Of a stretch of DNA of 53,175 bases, positions 47,411 to 53,175 are shown piece by piece (the stretch's first letter is position 1; each line of letters starts with the position of its first letter). Source of the stretch: a virus; the IMG/VR virus record IMGVR_UViG_3300032087_001346, positions 1 through 53,175 of that record, one strand, 5' to 3'. The translations under genes were made by a program, and so were the position numbers. The notes beneath the pieces were generated by a model. That model searched no databases and was not told the DNA's origin. It saw only the letters and a list, made by a program, of their open reading frames with translations.

Positions 47411-48304
47411 TTAAGCTGCTTCAAGATAGTCTGCAAATGCGTTAGAGTTAAGCCATTTACGGACAGTCTCTTGACGCTTGAACAGACTATCACTGTCTGA
47501 ATTACTACGCAACGGAAAACGATCATCGTCATGGCTTGCGTAGTGTGTCATTGAAGAGACAAGAGAGAAGATATTATTTCCTCTCACGTTAGCCTCGTCA
47601 ATGTATTGAGCAAACAACTTTCCAGACAGGCCGTTCTTCTTCTTCGGCTCTTGCTCACTACCAGTGGTGAGTTTACGGAAGAGACGTACAACCTTATCGG
47701 TGTTGTAGATTTTCTTATCTGCCCAGCGCTGATACTGCATGACAATATCTTGATGACGCTCAATAGAGTTATCGAAGGCAGAGATAAACCCATCGACATT
47801 AAAGTTCTTCGTATGCCTACGCCGAGTAACATCATAATCACCAAGGATCATTCCGTTAGTGCAGAAGAAGTCAATCGCTCCACCGTGGAACACAACAGAG
47901 GAAGAGCCATCGAAGGTGTTTTTCAGAACAAACCGCAGGCCAATATTTGTCTTGTGTCCTGTATCAGTTTCTACCTCCTTCTGCATACGAGGAAGAATAT
48001 ATTCTGAGTAACAGACAGCGCCATTCTTCGCAATGTGATCCTTGATCTTGATATTTTCAAGGACAACAGGATCGAAGTGGTTTATCATCTGGTGCTGCAT
48101 AGGCATGAGAATTTCTTCATTCTCTACAACCCGATACTTTCTATTGACGATAGACAACAAAGTATCTTGCTCCGAAATACCATCACCACGGGTGAGCATC
48201 TTGTAGTTGTCTCCCGCAATGCCTGTACAAGCACCAATAACATCTTGCTCGTACACCTTAAAGAAAACTTCTCTGTCGTTGGTAGTGGTAAGTTGATTCA
48301 ACAT
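47411..48304 (-). CDS. DUF932 phage/plasmid-like protein
   Basis: The start at 48304 (MLNQLTTTNDREVFFKVYEQ) has AAGGAGAA at good distance. The 297-aa product has the family's features: MLTRGDGISEQDTLLSIVNR, KYRVVENEEILMPMQHQMIN, RFVLKNTFDGSSSVVFHGGA, DFFCTNGMILGDYDV and SSMTHYASHDDD near the end. DUF932 proteins are frequent in phages and mobile elements; the best guess is a DNA replication or anti-restriction role, not established. It is one of the largest early genes. Confidence 0.85.
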   Translation of the reverse strand: MLNQLTTTNDREVFFKVYEQDVIGACTGIAGDNYKMLTRGDGISEQDTLLSIVNRKYRVVENEEILMPMQHQMINHFDPVVLENIKIKDHIAKNGAVCYSEYILPRMQKEVETDTGHKTNIGLRFVLKNTFDGSSSVVFHGGAIDFFCTNGMILGDYDVTRRRHTKNFNVDGFISAFDNSIERHQDIVMQYQRWADKKIYNTDKVVRLFRKLTTGSEQEPKKKNGLSGKLFAQYIDEANVRGNNIFSLVSSMTHYASHDDDRFPLRSNSDSDSLFKRQETVRKWLNSNAFADYLEAA

Positions 48305-48317
48305 GATGTGATTCTCC

Positions 48318-48557
48318 TTAGTTTTCACACTTTTCAGGTACAACAATTATAGTCTCGTTTAGTTTATTTTCAAGATGTTTTATTCTTTCTTTTAAGGTAA
48401 GAATATCAGCATCTTGTGCAGCGTCATCGACTATACCCTTAACGCTAGTTGCTGCTCCACCCACCAATGCTGCGGCAGGTAGAACGGCACAGCCGGATAG
48501 ACTAAAGATCACAGCCGACCCGACAATGAATGGTGCAAGCAATGGTTTATGCTTCAA
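48318..48557 (-). CDS. Small lipoprotein
   Basis: The 79-aa product has a signal peptide (MKHKPLLAPFIVGSAVIFSL) with a lipobox LSGC (C23). The mature part is Ala/Val-rich, then a short helix KERIKHLENKLNETI and VVPEKCEN. Lipobox plus helix fits an o-spanin-like or superinfection-exclusion lipoprotein. It is in the early arm, away from the lysis genes, which favours exclusion. It overlaps the end of the next upstream gene. Confidence 0.75.
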   Translation of the reverse strand: MKHKPLLAPFIVGSAVIFSLSGCAVLPAAALVGGAATSVKGIVDDAAQDADILTLKERIKHLENKLNETIIVVPEKCEN

Positions 48558-49056
48558 GAGATTTCTCCGTCGCTAGTTCTTGTTCATACCAGAATGGTAT
48601 TTCACTGTAGTTCCACTTAGCAATTTCTCTTTTACTCCCTACGTAGTAGTTGTGATATGCTTTGACCGTTGAGTTATGCTTGTATTCATCTGGCATACAC
48701 TGCGGCGGTTCTCTCCACTCACCCTTGGGAATTTCATACGGCAGGTTAGACAGGTTCTGTACTATGCCTTTGCGTTCTGTCGCATGAACTTTACCATAGC
48801 GGCGAGTGTATTCTTTACAAGTCTCGTAAAGTAATGCCCACAACCATTTGTAATGCTTATCGTTTTCTCTTGCCCATACAGCGGATGGGTGGTTTTTGTG
48901 GGTTGACTTGTAACATTCGATTGATGGTACACCGTCTAGTTCATGGTGTGCTGTTGATAGTAGTTGTGCATACTCAAGGATCATCTTGACTATGTGTTTA
49001 TCGCAATGCCATTGAGCAGCAGTTTGCGGGTGTGGTGAGAGATAAAATATATTCAT
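48547..49056 (-). CDS. Conserved phage protein (DNA glycosylase-like)
   Basis: The 169-aa product starts MNIFYLSPHPQTAAQWHCDK, then HIVKMILEYAQLLSTAHHEL, NHPSAVWARENDKHYKWLWA, YGKVHATERKGIV and PPQCMPDEYK. This is a very widespread phage family with a strongly conserved H-C-D-K-H..KM..E..Q..STAH block. Its N-terminal pattern recalls the pyrimidine-dimer glycosylase/endonuclease V arrangement, and some relatives carry that name, but the similarity is distant. A DNA-repair or nuclease role is possible. Confidence 0.75.
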   Translation of the reverse strand: MNIFYLSPHPQTAAQWHCDKHIVKMILEYAQLLSTAHHELDGVPSIECYKSTHKNHPSAVWARENDKHYKWLWALLYETCKEYTRRYGKVHATERKGIVQNLSNLPYEIPKGEWREPPQCMPDEYKHNSTVKAYHNYYVGSKREIAKWNYSEIPFWYEQELATEKSLEA

Positions 49057-49062
49057 TGATGA

Positions 49063-49371
49063 TTACCTCTTTACTGCATCGCCAATCCATGAGAAAGTGA
49101 CAATTTCTTTTGTCTTGTCTGGTGTTTCACCATTCACAGGACAACGCTTGATAATAATATTATCCCTAGTACCTATTACCAAGTTTATCATCTTAGCTAT
49201 GAATGCAGACCGTTCGCTATCCTCATCATCTTTCCAGAATATTCTCGAACATACCTCTCTCATTTTATATTCTGGATAAAACTCTATGTAAGCGGTTATT
49301 TGCTCCTTGGCTGTTGTCATTTCTCCAAGTACAAACTCTTGTCCTTTCCGCTGATGCCTTCTACAGGTCAT
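49063..49371 (-). CDS. Early protein, 102 aa
   Basis: I take ATG 49371 (MTCRRHQRKGQEFVLGEMTT), which follows AAAGG, over an ATG 14 codons upstream that overlaps the previous gene more. The product has a basic N-terminus, EQITAYIEFYPEYKMREVCS, and VTFSWIGDAVKR at the end. Three Cys and several His are present but no clear zinc pattern. Function unknown. Confidence 0.6.
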   Translation of the reverse strand: MTCRRHQRKGQEFVLGEMTTAKEQITAYIEFYPEYKMREVCSRIFWKDDEDSERSAFIAKMINLVIGTRDNIIIKRCPVNGETPDKTKEIVTFSWIGDAVKR

Positions 49372-49543
49372 CGACTCGTACCTTTCCCTCAATAGTGAGA
49401 GATGAATTTTCATTCATAAAGAATGTTACTTCCTCACGATTGCCATCGTCACAAGTAACTTCTACTGTTAAAGTAGAATAACCGTCTCGTTGTGTTTGCT
49501 TCATAACAACATCTTCGACTCGGTGAATACTGATATTAGCCAT
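49361..49543 (-). CDS. 60-aa beta-rich early protein
   Basis: The product MANISIHRVEDVVMKQTQRD is a likely small beta barrel (STLTVEVTCDDGNREEVTFF, SLTIEGKVRVDDL). It overlaps the next gene by 11 bp. AAGGAGAAAAG precedes the start. Unknown function. Confidence 0.65.
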   Translation of the reverse strand: MANISIHRVEDVVMKQTQRDGYSTLTVEVTCDDGNREEVTFFMNENSSLTIEGKVRVDDL

Positions 49544-49562
49544 TGTCTTTTCTCCTTGATGG

Positions 49563-49634
49563 TTACGCTAATGCTATGTAAATGATGAGAAAAATTAAGG
49601 TTATTCCCACTGCTTGCAGGTACACTCCTAACAT
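49563..49634 (-). CDS. 23-aa single-TM peptide
   Basis: The frame ATG 49634 to TAA 49563-49565 encodes MLGVYLQAVGITLIFLIIYI plus ALA, almost entirely hydrophobic. It is one predicted membrane helix. A GGAAGG-type site precedes it. Its size makes the call tentative. Confidence 0.4.
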   Translation of the reverse strand: MLGVYLQAVGITLIFLIIYIALA

Positions 49635-49635
49635 C

Positions 49636-49779
49636 CTACACCTTCCCCGTCAAACAAAACATACGAAAAGAATCGTATTCTTTCTTACGCAACTCCTCAT
49701 TATTCCACCATGAGGGTAGTGGTTTGATATTCTTTTCGTAAGCGTTGATCCAGTCTTTGTAAGTTATTTCTACTTTCAT
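49636..49779 (-). CDS. 47-aa early protein
   Basis: ATG 49779 overlaps the previous stop (ATGA). The product MKVEITYKDWINAYEKNIKP continues LPSWWNNEELRKKEYDSFRM and ends CLTGKV. Trp-rich and mixed charge. Overlaps suggest coupled translation with the zinc-finger gene. Confidence 0.55.
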   Translation of the reverse strand: MKVEITYKDWINAYEKNIKPLPSWWNNEELRKKEYDSFRMFCLTGKV

Positions 49780-49982
49780 TCTTCATACTCCTTTGCAGAT
49801 GGATAATCTTCTAGCAGTTCAGCCAAATCGTTATAGTAATCCTCGACGACAACCCGCCCCGTACCATGACAGGACAGACAATCATTCTCCTGTGAGGATG
49901 GGTCGTTGGGATGACCTATAGTATATTTACCATGCCCTTCACACTCCCAGCAATCTACTGTAAATCTCTTTACCATTTCCAT
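49776..49982 (-). CDS. DnaJ-type zinc-finger protein, 68 aa
   Basis: The product has two CxxCxGxG motifs: CWECEGHG (C11, C14) and CLSCHGTG (C35, C38), the DnaJ central zinc-finger pattern, with no J-domain. An acidic tail ends AKEYEE. Small proteins of this kind may bind host DnaK/DnaJ partners or act as redox/zinc modules. It follows the 36-aa TM peptide with a 13-bp overlap. Confidence 0.8.
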   Translation of the reverse strand: MEMVKRFTVDCWECEGHGKYTIGHPNDPSSQENDCLSCHGTGRVVVEDYYNDLAELLEDYPSAKEYEE

Positions 49983-50080
49983 TTACCTTTCGTTTTTACT
50001 ATTCGTGTTAGGTCATACAATATCCATATTAGATAGGGAATAAGTGTAGCAAGACAGATTACACCAAGTATTTCTATCAT
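49970..50080 (-). CDS. 36-aa single-TM peptide
   Basis: ATG 50080 overlaps the previous stop (ATGA). The product MIEILGVICLATLIPYLIWI continues LYDLTRIVKTKGKWKW: one membrane helix and a basic C-terminus (positive-inside). It overlaps the zinc-finger gene. A membrane-acting early peptide is plausible. Confidence 0.5.
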   Translation of the reverse strand: MIEILGVICLATLIPYLIWILYDLTRIVKTKGKWKW

Positions 50081-50244
50081 GTTAGTTTGTACTCCCAAAA
50101 TAGCTTGGCAAAGTACATTTTGTCGTCTTCGTATAGTTCTTCCCATTGTCTTGTAAACCCTCTATCCTCTGCTGCATCTTCCTCGAGTTTATAGTAAAAT
50201 TCTTGTATCTCCTCGTCTATCATCTTTTCCGATTCGCTCATCAT
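50077..50244 (-). CDS. Acidic early protein, about 55 aa
   Basis: The better start is MMSESEKMIDEEIQEFYYKL at 50244, seven codons inside the longest frame, because AGGAGA lies 7 nt before it. The product is acidic and helical (EEDAAEDRGFTRQWEELYED), ends KLFWEYKLT and has no cysteine. The palindromic site at 50259-50274 lies just upstream, so it is probably the first gene under that operator. Confidence 0.6.
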   Translation of the reverse strand: MMSESEKMIDEEIQEFYYKLEEDAAEDRGFTRQWEELYEDDKMYFAKLFWEYKLT

Positions 50245-50258
50245 GTAACATCTCCTGT

Positions 50259-50274
50259 ATTTCACTAGTGTAAT
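50259..50274. promoter_or_regulatory. Palindromic operator-like site
   Basis: ATTTCACTAGTGTAAT is the exact reverse complement of the 16-mer at 51094-51109, and shares CACTAGTG with the site at 47166-47177. It lies 15 bp upstream of the 55-aa gene, at the end of the GP88-like gene. A dimeric regulator of the early operon is likely. Confidence 0.5.
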
Positions 50275-50963
50275 TAGTCGATTACAAATCCAGTTACATC
50301 CTTTTTCGCTTTGCCTTTGGCATACAGCGCCACGACCACGTTATCAGGATCAAGAAAGCGTAGGTCGTCCGCATCGCCGTTGATAACTTTACGGCCTAGA
50401 AAAGTATCTGGAATATTGTTCTTGTCTCGAAACACTACGGCTAGGTTTGCGCCGTAAGTGTTTGCATATTCTACTACTTTGTCTCGATATGTATCGTTCG
50501 CCTCGGAATAAGAAAGTGTGAGGTGATAATTGCTAGGCCAATGCTTCGCGACTCGATTGTAGACCTTGGTGTAGTCATAGAATTGAATGCGTGGGTAATC
50601 CTCTATGATCTTGCGCCAGTGGTAGTCGCTTGTTCCGTTTAGTCTCACGACAGGCTGTATGCCTTTGCGTTCGCAATACTTTTGAAACTTGTCCAAATCC
50701 TTGCGGAGTAGCGCATCAAACTCCTCTGGTAGTCGCAGCAATAGTTTTGCTTTTCTATGCCGCGCGGCTTGTACTGTATTGAGTGCGCCTCGCCCCGCCG
50801 TGTTAAGACAACCCGCCTTACATCCCGCTTGCCTTGCCATAGGACATAGAAAATCGTCGGGTAGTAGATACATGATTGCCGTGAGATATTCTGACCCATC
50901 ACCCTTGATTGTCTTTGCGTTATTTCCTACGCCTAGCAGTTTCAATCCGTTTACTTTAGCCAT
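50274..50963 (-). CDS. GP88-like phage protein
   Basis: The 229-aa product begins MAKVNGLKLLGVGNNAKTIK and has FLCPMARQAGCKAGCLNTAG (C40, C48, C52), VVRLNGTSDYHWRKIIEDYP, and a C-terminal alpha/beta part. This C-X7-C-X3-C plus RLNGTSD pattern is that of the GP88 family of mycobacteriophages and others. A metal-binding or radical-type enzyme is conceivable, but no function is established. The start codon coincides with the left edge of the terminal repeat, so its upstream DNA is the region that joins the two ends. Confidence 0.75.
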   Translation of the reverse strand: MAKVNGLKLLGVGNNAKTIKGDGSEYLTAIMYLLPDDFLCPMARQAGCKAGCLNTAGRGALNTVQAARHRKAKLLLRLPEEFDALLRKDLDKFQKYCERKGIQPVVRLNGTSDYHWRKIIEDYPRIQFYDYTKVYNRVAKHWPSNYHLTLSYSEANDTYRDKVVEYANTYGANLAVVFRDKNNIPDTFLGRKVINGDADDLRFLDPDNVVVALYAKGKAKKDVTGFVID

Positions 50964-51064
50964 AGTCTTATCCTTTCAAAAGTACCTAAAGGGGCATGTT
51001 AAGTAGAGAATAATTCCGAGTAGCACAAATGGAATTGCGCTAATTAGAGATATATCCATATTTA
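50961..51064. repeat. Terminal direct repeat, right copy
   Basis: Matches 1-104 with one mismatch (50975 T, position 15 C). On the right the sequence after 51064 differs from that after 104, and carries an extra small gene, but the two flanks become similar again near 51290 and 105-140. The window therefore probably contains two variants of the same locus. Confidence 0.9.
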
Positions 51065-51093
51065 GTTCGCCTCACATTGTTGTTTGATGGTGA

Positions 51094-51109
51094 ATTACAC
51101 TAGTGAAAT
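51094..51109. promoter_or_regulatory. Palindromic operator-like site
   Basis: ATTACACTAGTGAAAT carries the CACTAGTG palindrome (51098-51105), exactly repeating the 50259-50274 site in the opposite orientation. It lies 131 bp upstream of the GP88-like gene and immediately after the 54-aa gene stop. Confidence 0.5.
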
Positions 51110-51112
51110 AGA

Positions 51113-51277
51113 CTAGTCTCTTAGCCATTGTTTGAACGTCTTTGGGTATTCATCCCGCGCCACGCACCACACATAGCATTCGTACCGCTCTACCAATTTG
51201 GGCGGTGCTTCTGGTTCTGTCTGTAGTTGAAGCGCCACAAAGCGCCTAATACTTGCGTCGGTTTTCATTCCTGTCAT
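51113..51277 (-). CDS. 54-aa small early protein (strain-variable)
   Basis: ATG 51277 follows AAAGGA. The product MTGMKTDASIRRFVALQLQT continues EPEAPPKLVERYECYVWCVA and ends KQWLRD. It has two cysteines and is mixed-charge. The left end of the window lacks the equivalent sequence between the conserved flanks, so this gene is present in one variant and absent from the other. The reading frame and ribosome-binding site look real. Confidence 0.65.
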   Translation of the reverse strand: MTGMKTDASIRRFVALQLQTEPEAPPKLVERYECYVWCVARDEYPKTFKQWLRD

Positions 51278-51329
51278 TATGTTATCCTTTTCTGTTTTTT
51301 TACCCTTCTGGATGTTAAGAAAGCATAAT

Positions 51330-51698
51330 TTACACTCAAGATTTTCTGCAAAACAAAGGATTTATAAATATATAATTTTTAATCAAATCAGTGCTCCAGT
51401 TATTGAAAAAAAAAGAGGATGGCATGTTAGAAAACCTTTGGATTTAGATTTAATTAAAAAGGGAGCAAAAAAATTAGTTGGAACTCATGATTACTCTACT
51501 TTTAGATCTTCAAGCTGCCATGCTAAAAGTCCAATTAAGACAATTAAATCAGTGAAAGTTAAATCATTGAAAAGTAAAATAGAAATTGAATTTAACTCAC
51601 AATCTTTTTTACAGCAACAGGTTAGATCTATGGTTGGTTGCTTAAAATACTTAGGTGAAAAAAAATGGGATTTACAAAAATTTAATAAGGTGCTCTCT
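51330..51698 (+). pseudogene. truA: tRNA pseudouridine synthase TruA fragment (bacterial)
   Basis: The frame carries HSRFSAKQRIYKYIIFNQIS, GTHDYSTFRSSSCHAKSPIK and FLQQQVRSMVGCLKYLGEKK, the C-terminal two-thirds of TruA, AT-rich and Lys-rich like SAR11-type bacteria. The N-terminus with the catalytic Asp and the true C-terminus are absent; the frame turns into antisense of the next fragment after residue KVLSN. It is cut at both ends without phage context. I treat it as foreign DNA joined to the phage. Confidence 0.75.
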
Positions 51699-52078
51699 AA
51701 TTCTTCTTTCTCAGAAACTAGTACTTTTATTAAATTATTCTCTGCAGTAGATTCATCAAATTCAGCAATTTTAATAGTATTTTTATAAATAGATTTTTTC
51801 TTTTTGTAATGAACTTTTATCTCATAATTACCTGAAAGTAATTCAATTTTAAAAACTGTATTTCTTGTATTTTGTGAAATTAACAGAGTCATATCTTTAA
51901 AATTCTGAGAAATTAAATATACCATTCTCCATTTCCAAAACTGAAACTTCTTTGTAACTGTATAAAGTTTATTTTCTTTAGCATCTTTAATTTCTGCACA
52001 AGTTTTTCCAAACTCCATATACCAAAAAGAACTAAAAATAAGTTCTTTAGCATTTTCTTTAGTTAAATAAAGTTCATT
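51695..52078 (-). pseudogene. Fragment of a bacterial hypothetical gene
   Basis: The minus frame LYLTKENAKELIFSSFWYME continues KENKLYTVTKKFQFWKWRMV and KTVFKIELLSGNYEIKVHYK-like strands (residues from about 230 to 345 of the fused frame). It looks like a real AT-rich beta/alpha protein, but both ends are lost: it runs into transposase at 52079 and into antisense truA at about 51695. No family identified. Confidence 0.45.
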
Positions 52079-52696
52079 GTTATTCTGTTCTATTTCGTAC
52101 CACCAGTTGTAGTCGTAATAACCTTTATCAAATACATAGGTGGCACCCTCTTCTATTTCTGTTTCTCGCCCAACTTCCACGTCATTAATATTGGGCGCTG
52201 TCATCTTCATTTGCACCGGCAATTCCTGTTTAGGTGCGTAGATCATGTGGACTTTTAGCCCTTGCGTTCGATAATTATGATTATCCTTTGTCCATTCATC
52301 ATACCCTAGGCCCTTAAGGGGAATGGGGCTTGAGTCAATCAAGTACAGCAAGTCTTTTAACTCACTTCTAACCTGCCTGTGAGCTTCGCCTATTAGCCTC
52401 CCGCAAACATGTTCGAACAACTCACAGCTTCGATTTCTATTGGCATCAGCCAATGTAGAGCGCTTAATTTCGCGAGTGCCCAGATGGTAATGCTGCTCTT
52501 TATGACCGTTAAAGCTTGCTTTCAATTCTCGCAAACTTTCGCACCCCGAAACCTGTGCATATATCATCGCAATCAGTTGATCCCAACTGGTAAACCCTTT
52601 GTTGTGTTTGTCATTACCTTGCTGATCAACTATTTTTTCAAAACTTCCTCGAGGAAGGCCTTTCATTAGATCTCTAAATCGTGTATTTCTATACAT
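52079..52696 (-). mobile_element. IS4-family transposase fragment
   Basis: From MYRNTRFRDLMKGLPRGSFE (start at 52696), the frame has DUF4372-type helices (TSWDQLIAMIYAQVSGCESL, LRELKASFNGHKEQHYHLGT) then the DDE transposase start: first Asp in YLIDSSPIPLKGLGYDEWTK, second in YVFDKGYYDYNWWYEIEQNN. After that Asn it is replaced by unrelated sequence, so the catalytic Glu and C-terminus are missing. It is a truncated, inactive copy. It belongs to bacterial chromosome DNA and not to the phage. Confidence 0.85.
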
Positions 52697-53062
52697 CTTG
52701 CAGCACCTAAGTTTCGAGTCGTGTCTTAACTTTGTACCTTTATAGGTCAGGTGCTGCAACCCTTCTTAATCAATCCCCCAATTTTATTCCGGACAGTAGT
52801 GCGCCTACGCGGGAATGACGACGGTGGGATATTATAGTGTAAGGGGTAAACCTCTATACATGAATTTGTCAGCTATCGGGAACATATTTAGCCAATTTCA
52901 GATGTAGTGTCTGAGTCTCAAATTAGCACACATTCGTCATTACCACGTAAAGCGGCAAAATACAGAATTCATTGTTTTAAAAAGGCTTAGTGCCTGTCCA
53001 CTTCGAACTAAAAATCAAGCACATAGCCAGTACAAGTTGACTATGAACTACGGTTTTACACC
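52697..53062. other. Bacterial intergenic DNA, no gene seen
   Basis: This stretch holds the IS flank, with the outer inverted-end-like segment near 52735-52770, and CCTACGCGGGAATGACG (52804-52820), which resembles the short 'GTCATTCCCGCG' dispersed repeats of gammaproteobacterial genomes. I see no gene and no phage signal here. It supports bacterial origin for the right end. Confidence 0.5.
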
Positions 53063-53175
53063 TCAAGCATAACTAATCAGGCTTTCATCACCATTTTCCA
53101 GTAAATGATTCACTTGGTTAAAAGTCAGCAAGTCGGTTTTATGAGGTTTTACTAATAGTTCACTAAAGCTTGTGT
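53063..53175 (-). CDS. 3' end of a bacterial gene (partial)
   Basis: A minus frame open from the window edge to TGA 53063-53065 encodes SFSELLVKPHKTDLLTFNQV followed by NHLLENGDESLISYA. The codon choices and mixed residues look coding. The product is not recognised and its start is outside the window. Confidence 0.4.
   Translation of the reverse strand, partial: TSFSELLVKPHKTDLLTFNQVNHLLENGDESLISYA

Noticed and set aside
1-51064. Integrase or repressor that would indicate lysogeny
   Set aside because: No recombinase or CI-type repressor was recognised; the only helix-turn-helix candidate is the 74-aa winged-helix protein.
51330-52696. TruA and an IS element as phage cargo
   Set aside because: Both are truncated, joined mid-gene to unrelated DNA, outside the circular phage unit, and lack flanking insertion signs.

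Overview
This window is essentially one marine tailed-phage genome with a short-tailed (podovirus-like) virion gene set, followed by about 2 kb of unrelated bacterial DNA at the right end. The phage assignment rests on TerL, portal, scaffold, major capsid, P22 gp4-like adaptors and a long tail/injection module, plus a T7-like replication set: gp4-type primase-helicase, family A DNA polymerase, endonuclease I, gp2.5-like SSB and a RecB/Cas4-like exonuclease. I found no phage RNA polymerase and no integrase, so I infer a lytic phage that uses host sigma-70 RNA polymerase. AT-rich DNA, ThyX, class II ribonucleotide reductase, Hsp20, a 2OG-Fe(II) oxygenase and very small marine-phage gene families suggest a marine alphaproteobacterial or similar planktonic host. 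The host itself is not proven.

Layout. Bases 1-104 repeat 50961-51064 with one mismatch, so the unit genome probably closes at about 50,960 bp. The right (early/metabolic) arm is read on the minus strand and, on the circle, runs from a promoter near 1290 leftward through 216-698, across the junction, and down from 50963 to 30833. The left (virion) arm is read on the plus strand from 2450 to 30712. The arms converge at 30713-30832 and diverge from a 1.7 kb, largely non-coding control region (about 762-2449). That region is packed with structure: AT-rich 36-bp repeats with 10-bp inverted arms, an 11-bp-phased array of GAACA motifs around a dyad, three 25-bp iterons, interleaved hairpins with pseudoknot topology, and 13-bp tandem repeats that run into the terL start codon.

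Plus arm. A Cys-rich 57-aa miniprotein, TerL, holin-like protein, portal, GroES-like co-chaperonin, scaffold, capsid accessory proteins, major capsid (followed by a strong terminator), head-tail adaptor, a cluster of very basic small proteins (12.4-14.7 kb), a second adaptor, tail fibre and tail proteins, a large tail structural protein, a virion protein carrying a GH24 lysozyme, a protein with an S74-like segment, a 1293-aa internal/ejection protein and a membrane-anchored coiled coil.

Minus arm, in transcription order. A 160-aa conserved protein; GP88-like protein; many small early proteins (one-TM peptides, DnaJ-type zinc finger, lipoprotein); DUF932; dCMP deaminase; a leucine-zipper miniprotein; ThyX; primase-helicase; DNA polymerase; PD-(D/E)XK-like protein; SSB; GDP-mannose dehydratase; exonuclease; endonuclease I; DUF3310-like protein; class II RNR; 2OG oxygenase; Hsp20; two sugar/cell-surface enzymes, one a glycosyltransferase-methyltransferase-MptE-like three-domain fusion; and finally a TerS-like protein far from TerL. 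The deaminase, ThyX and RNR together feed dNTP synthesis. GMD and the two glycosyltransferase-type proteins suggest glycan modification.

Right end. From about 51330 the sequence becomes a mosaic: a truA fragment, an opposite-strand hypothetical-gene fragment, an IS4-family transposase fragment and bacterial flanking DNA. None is intact, and the joins fall inside genes. I read this as chimeric (amplification or assembly) rather than phage biology.
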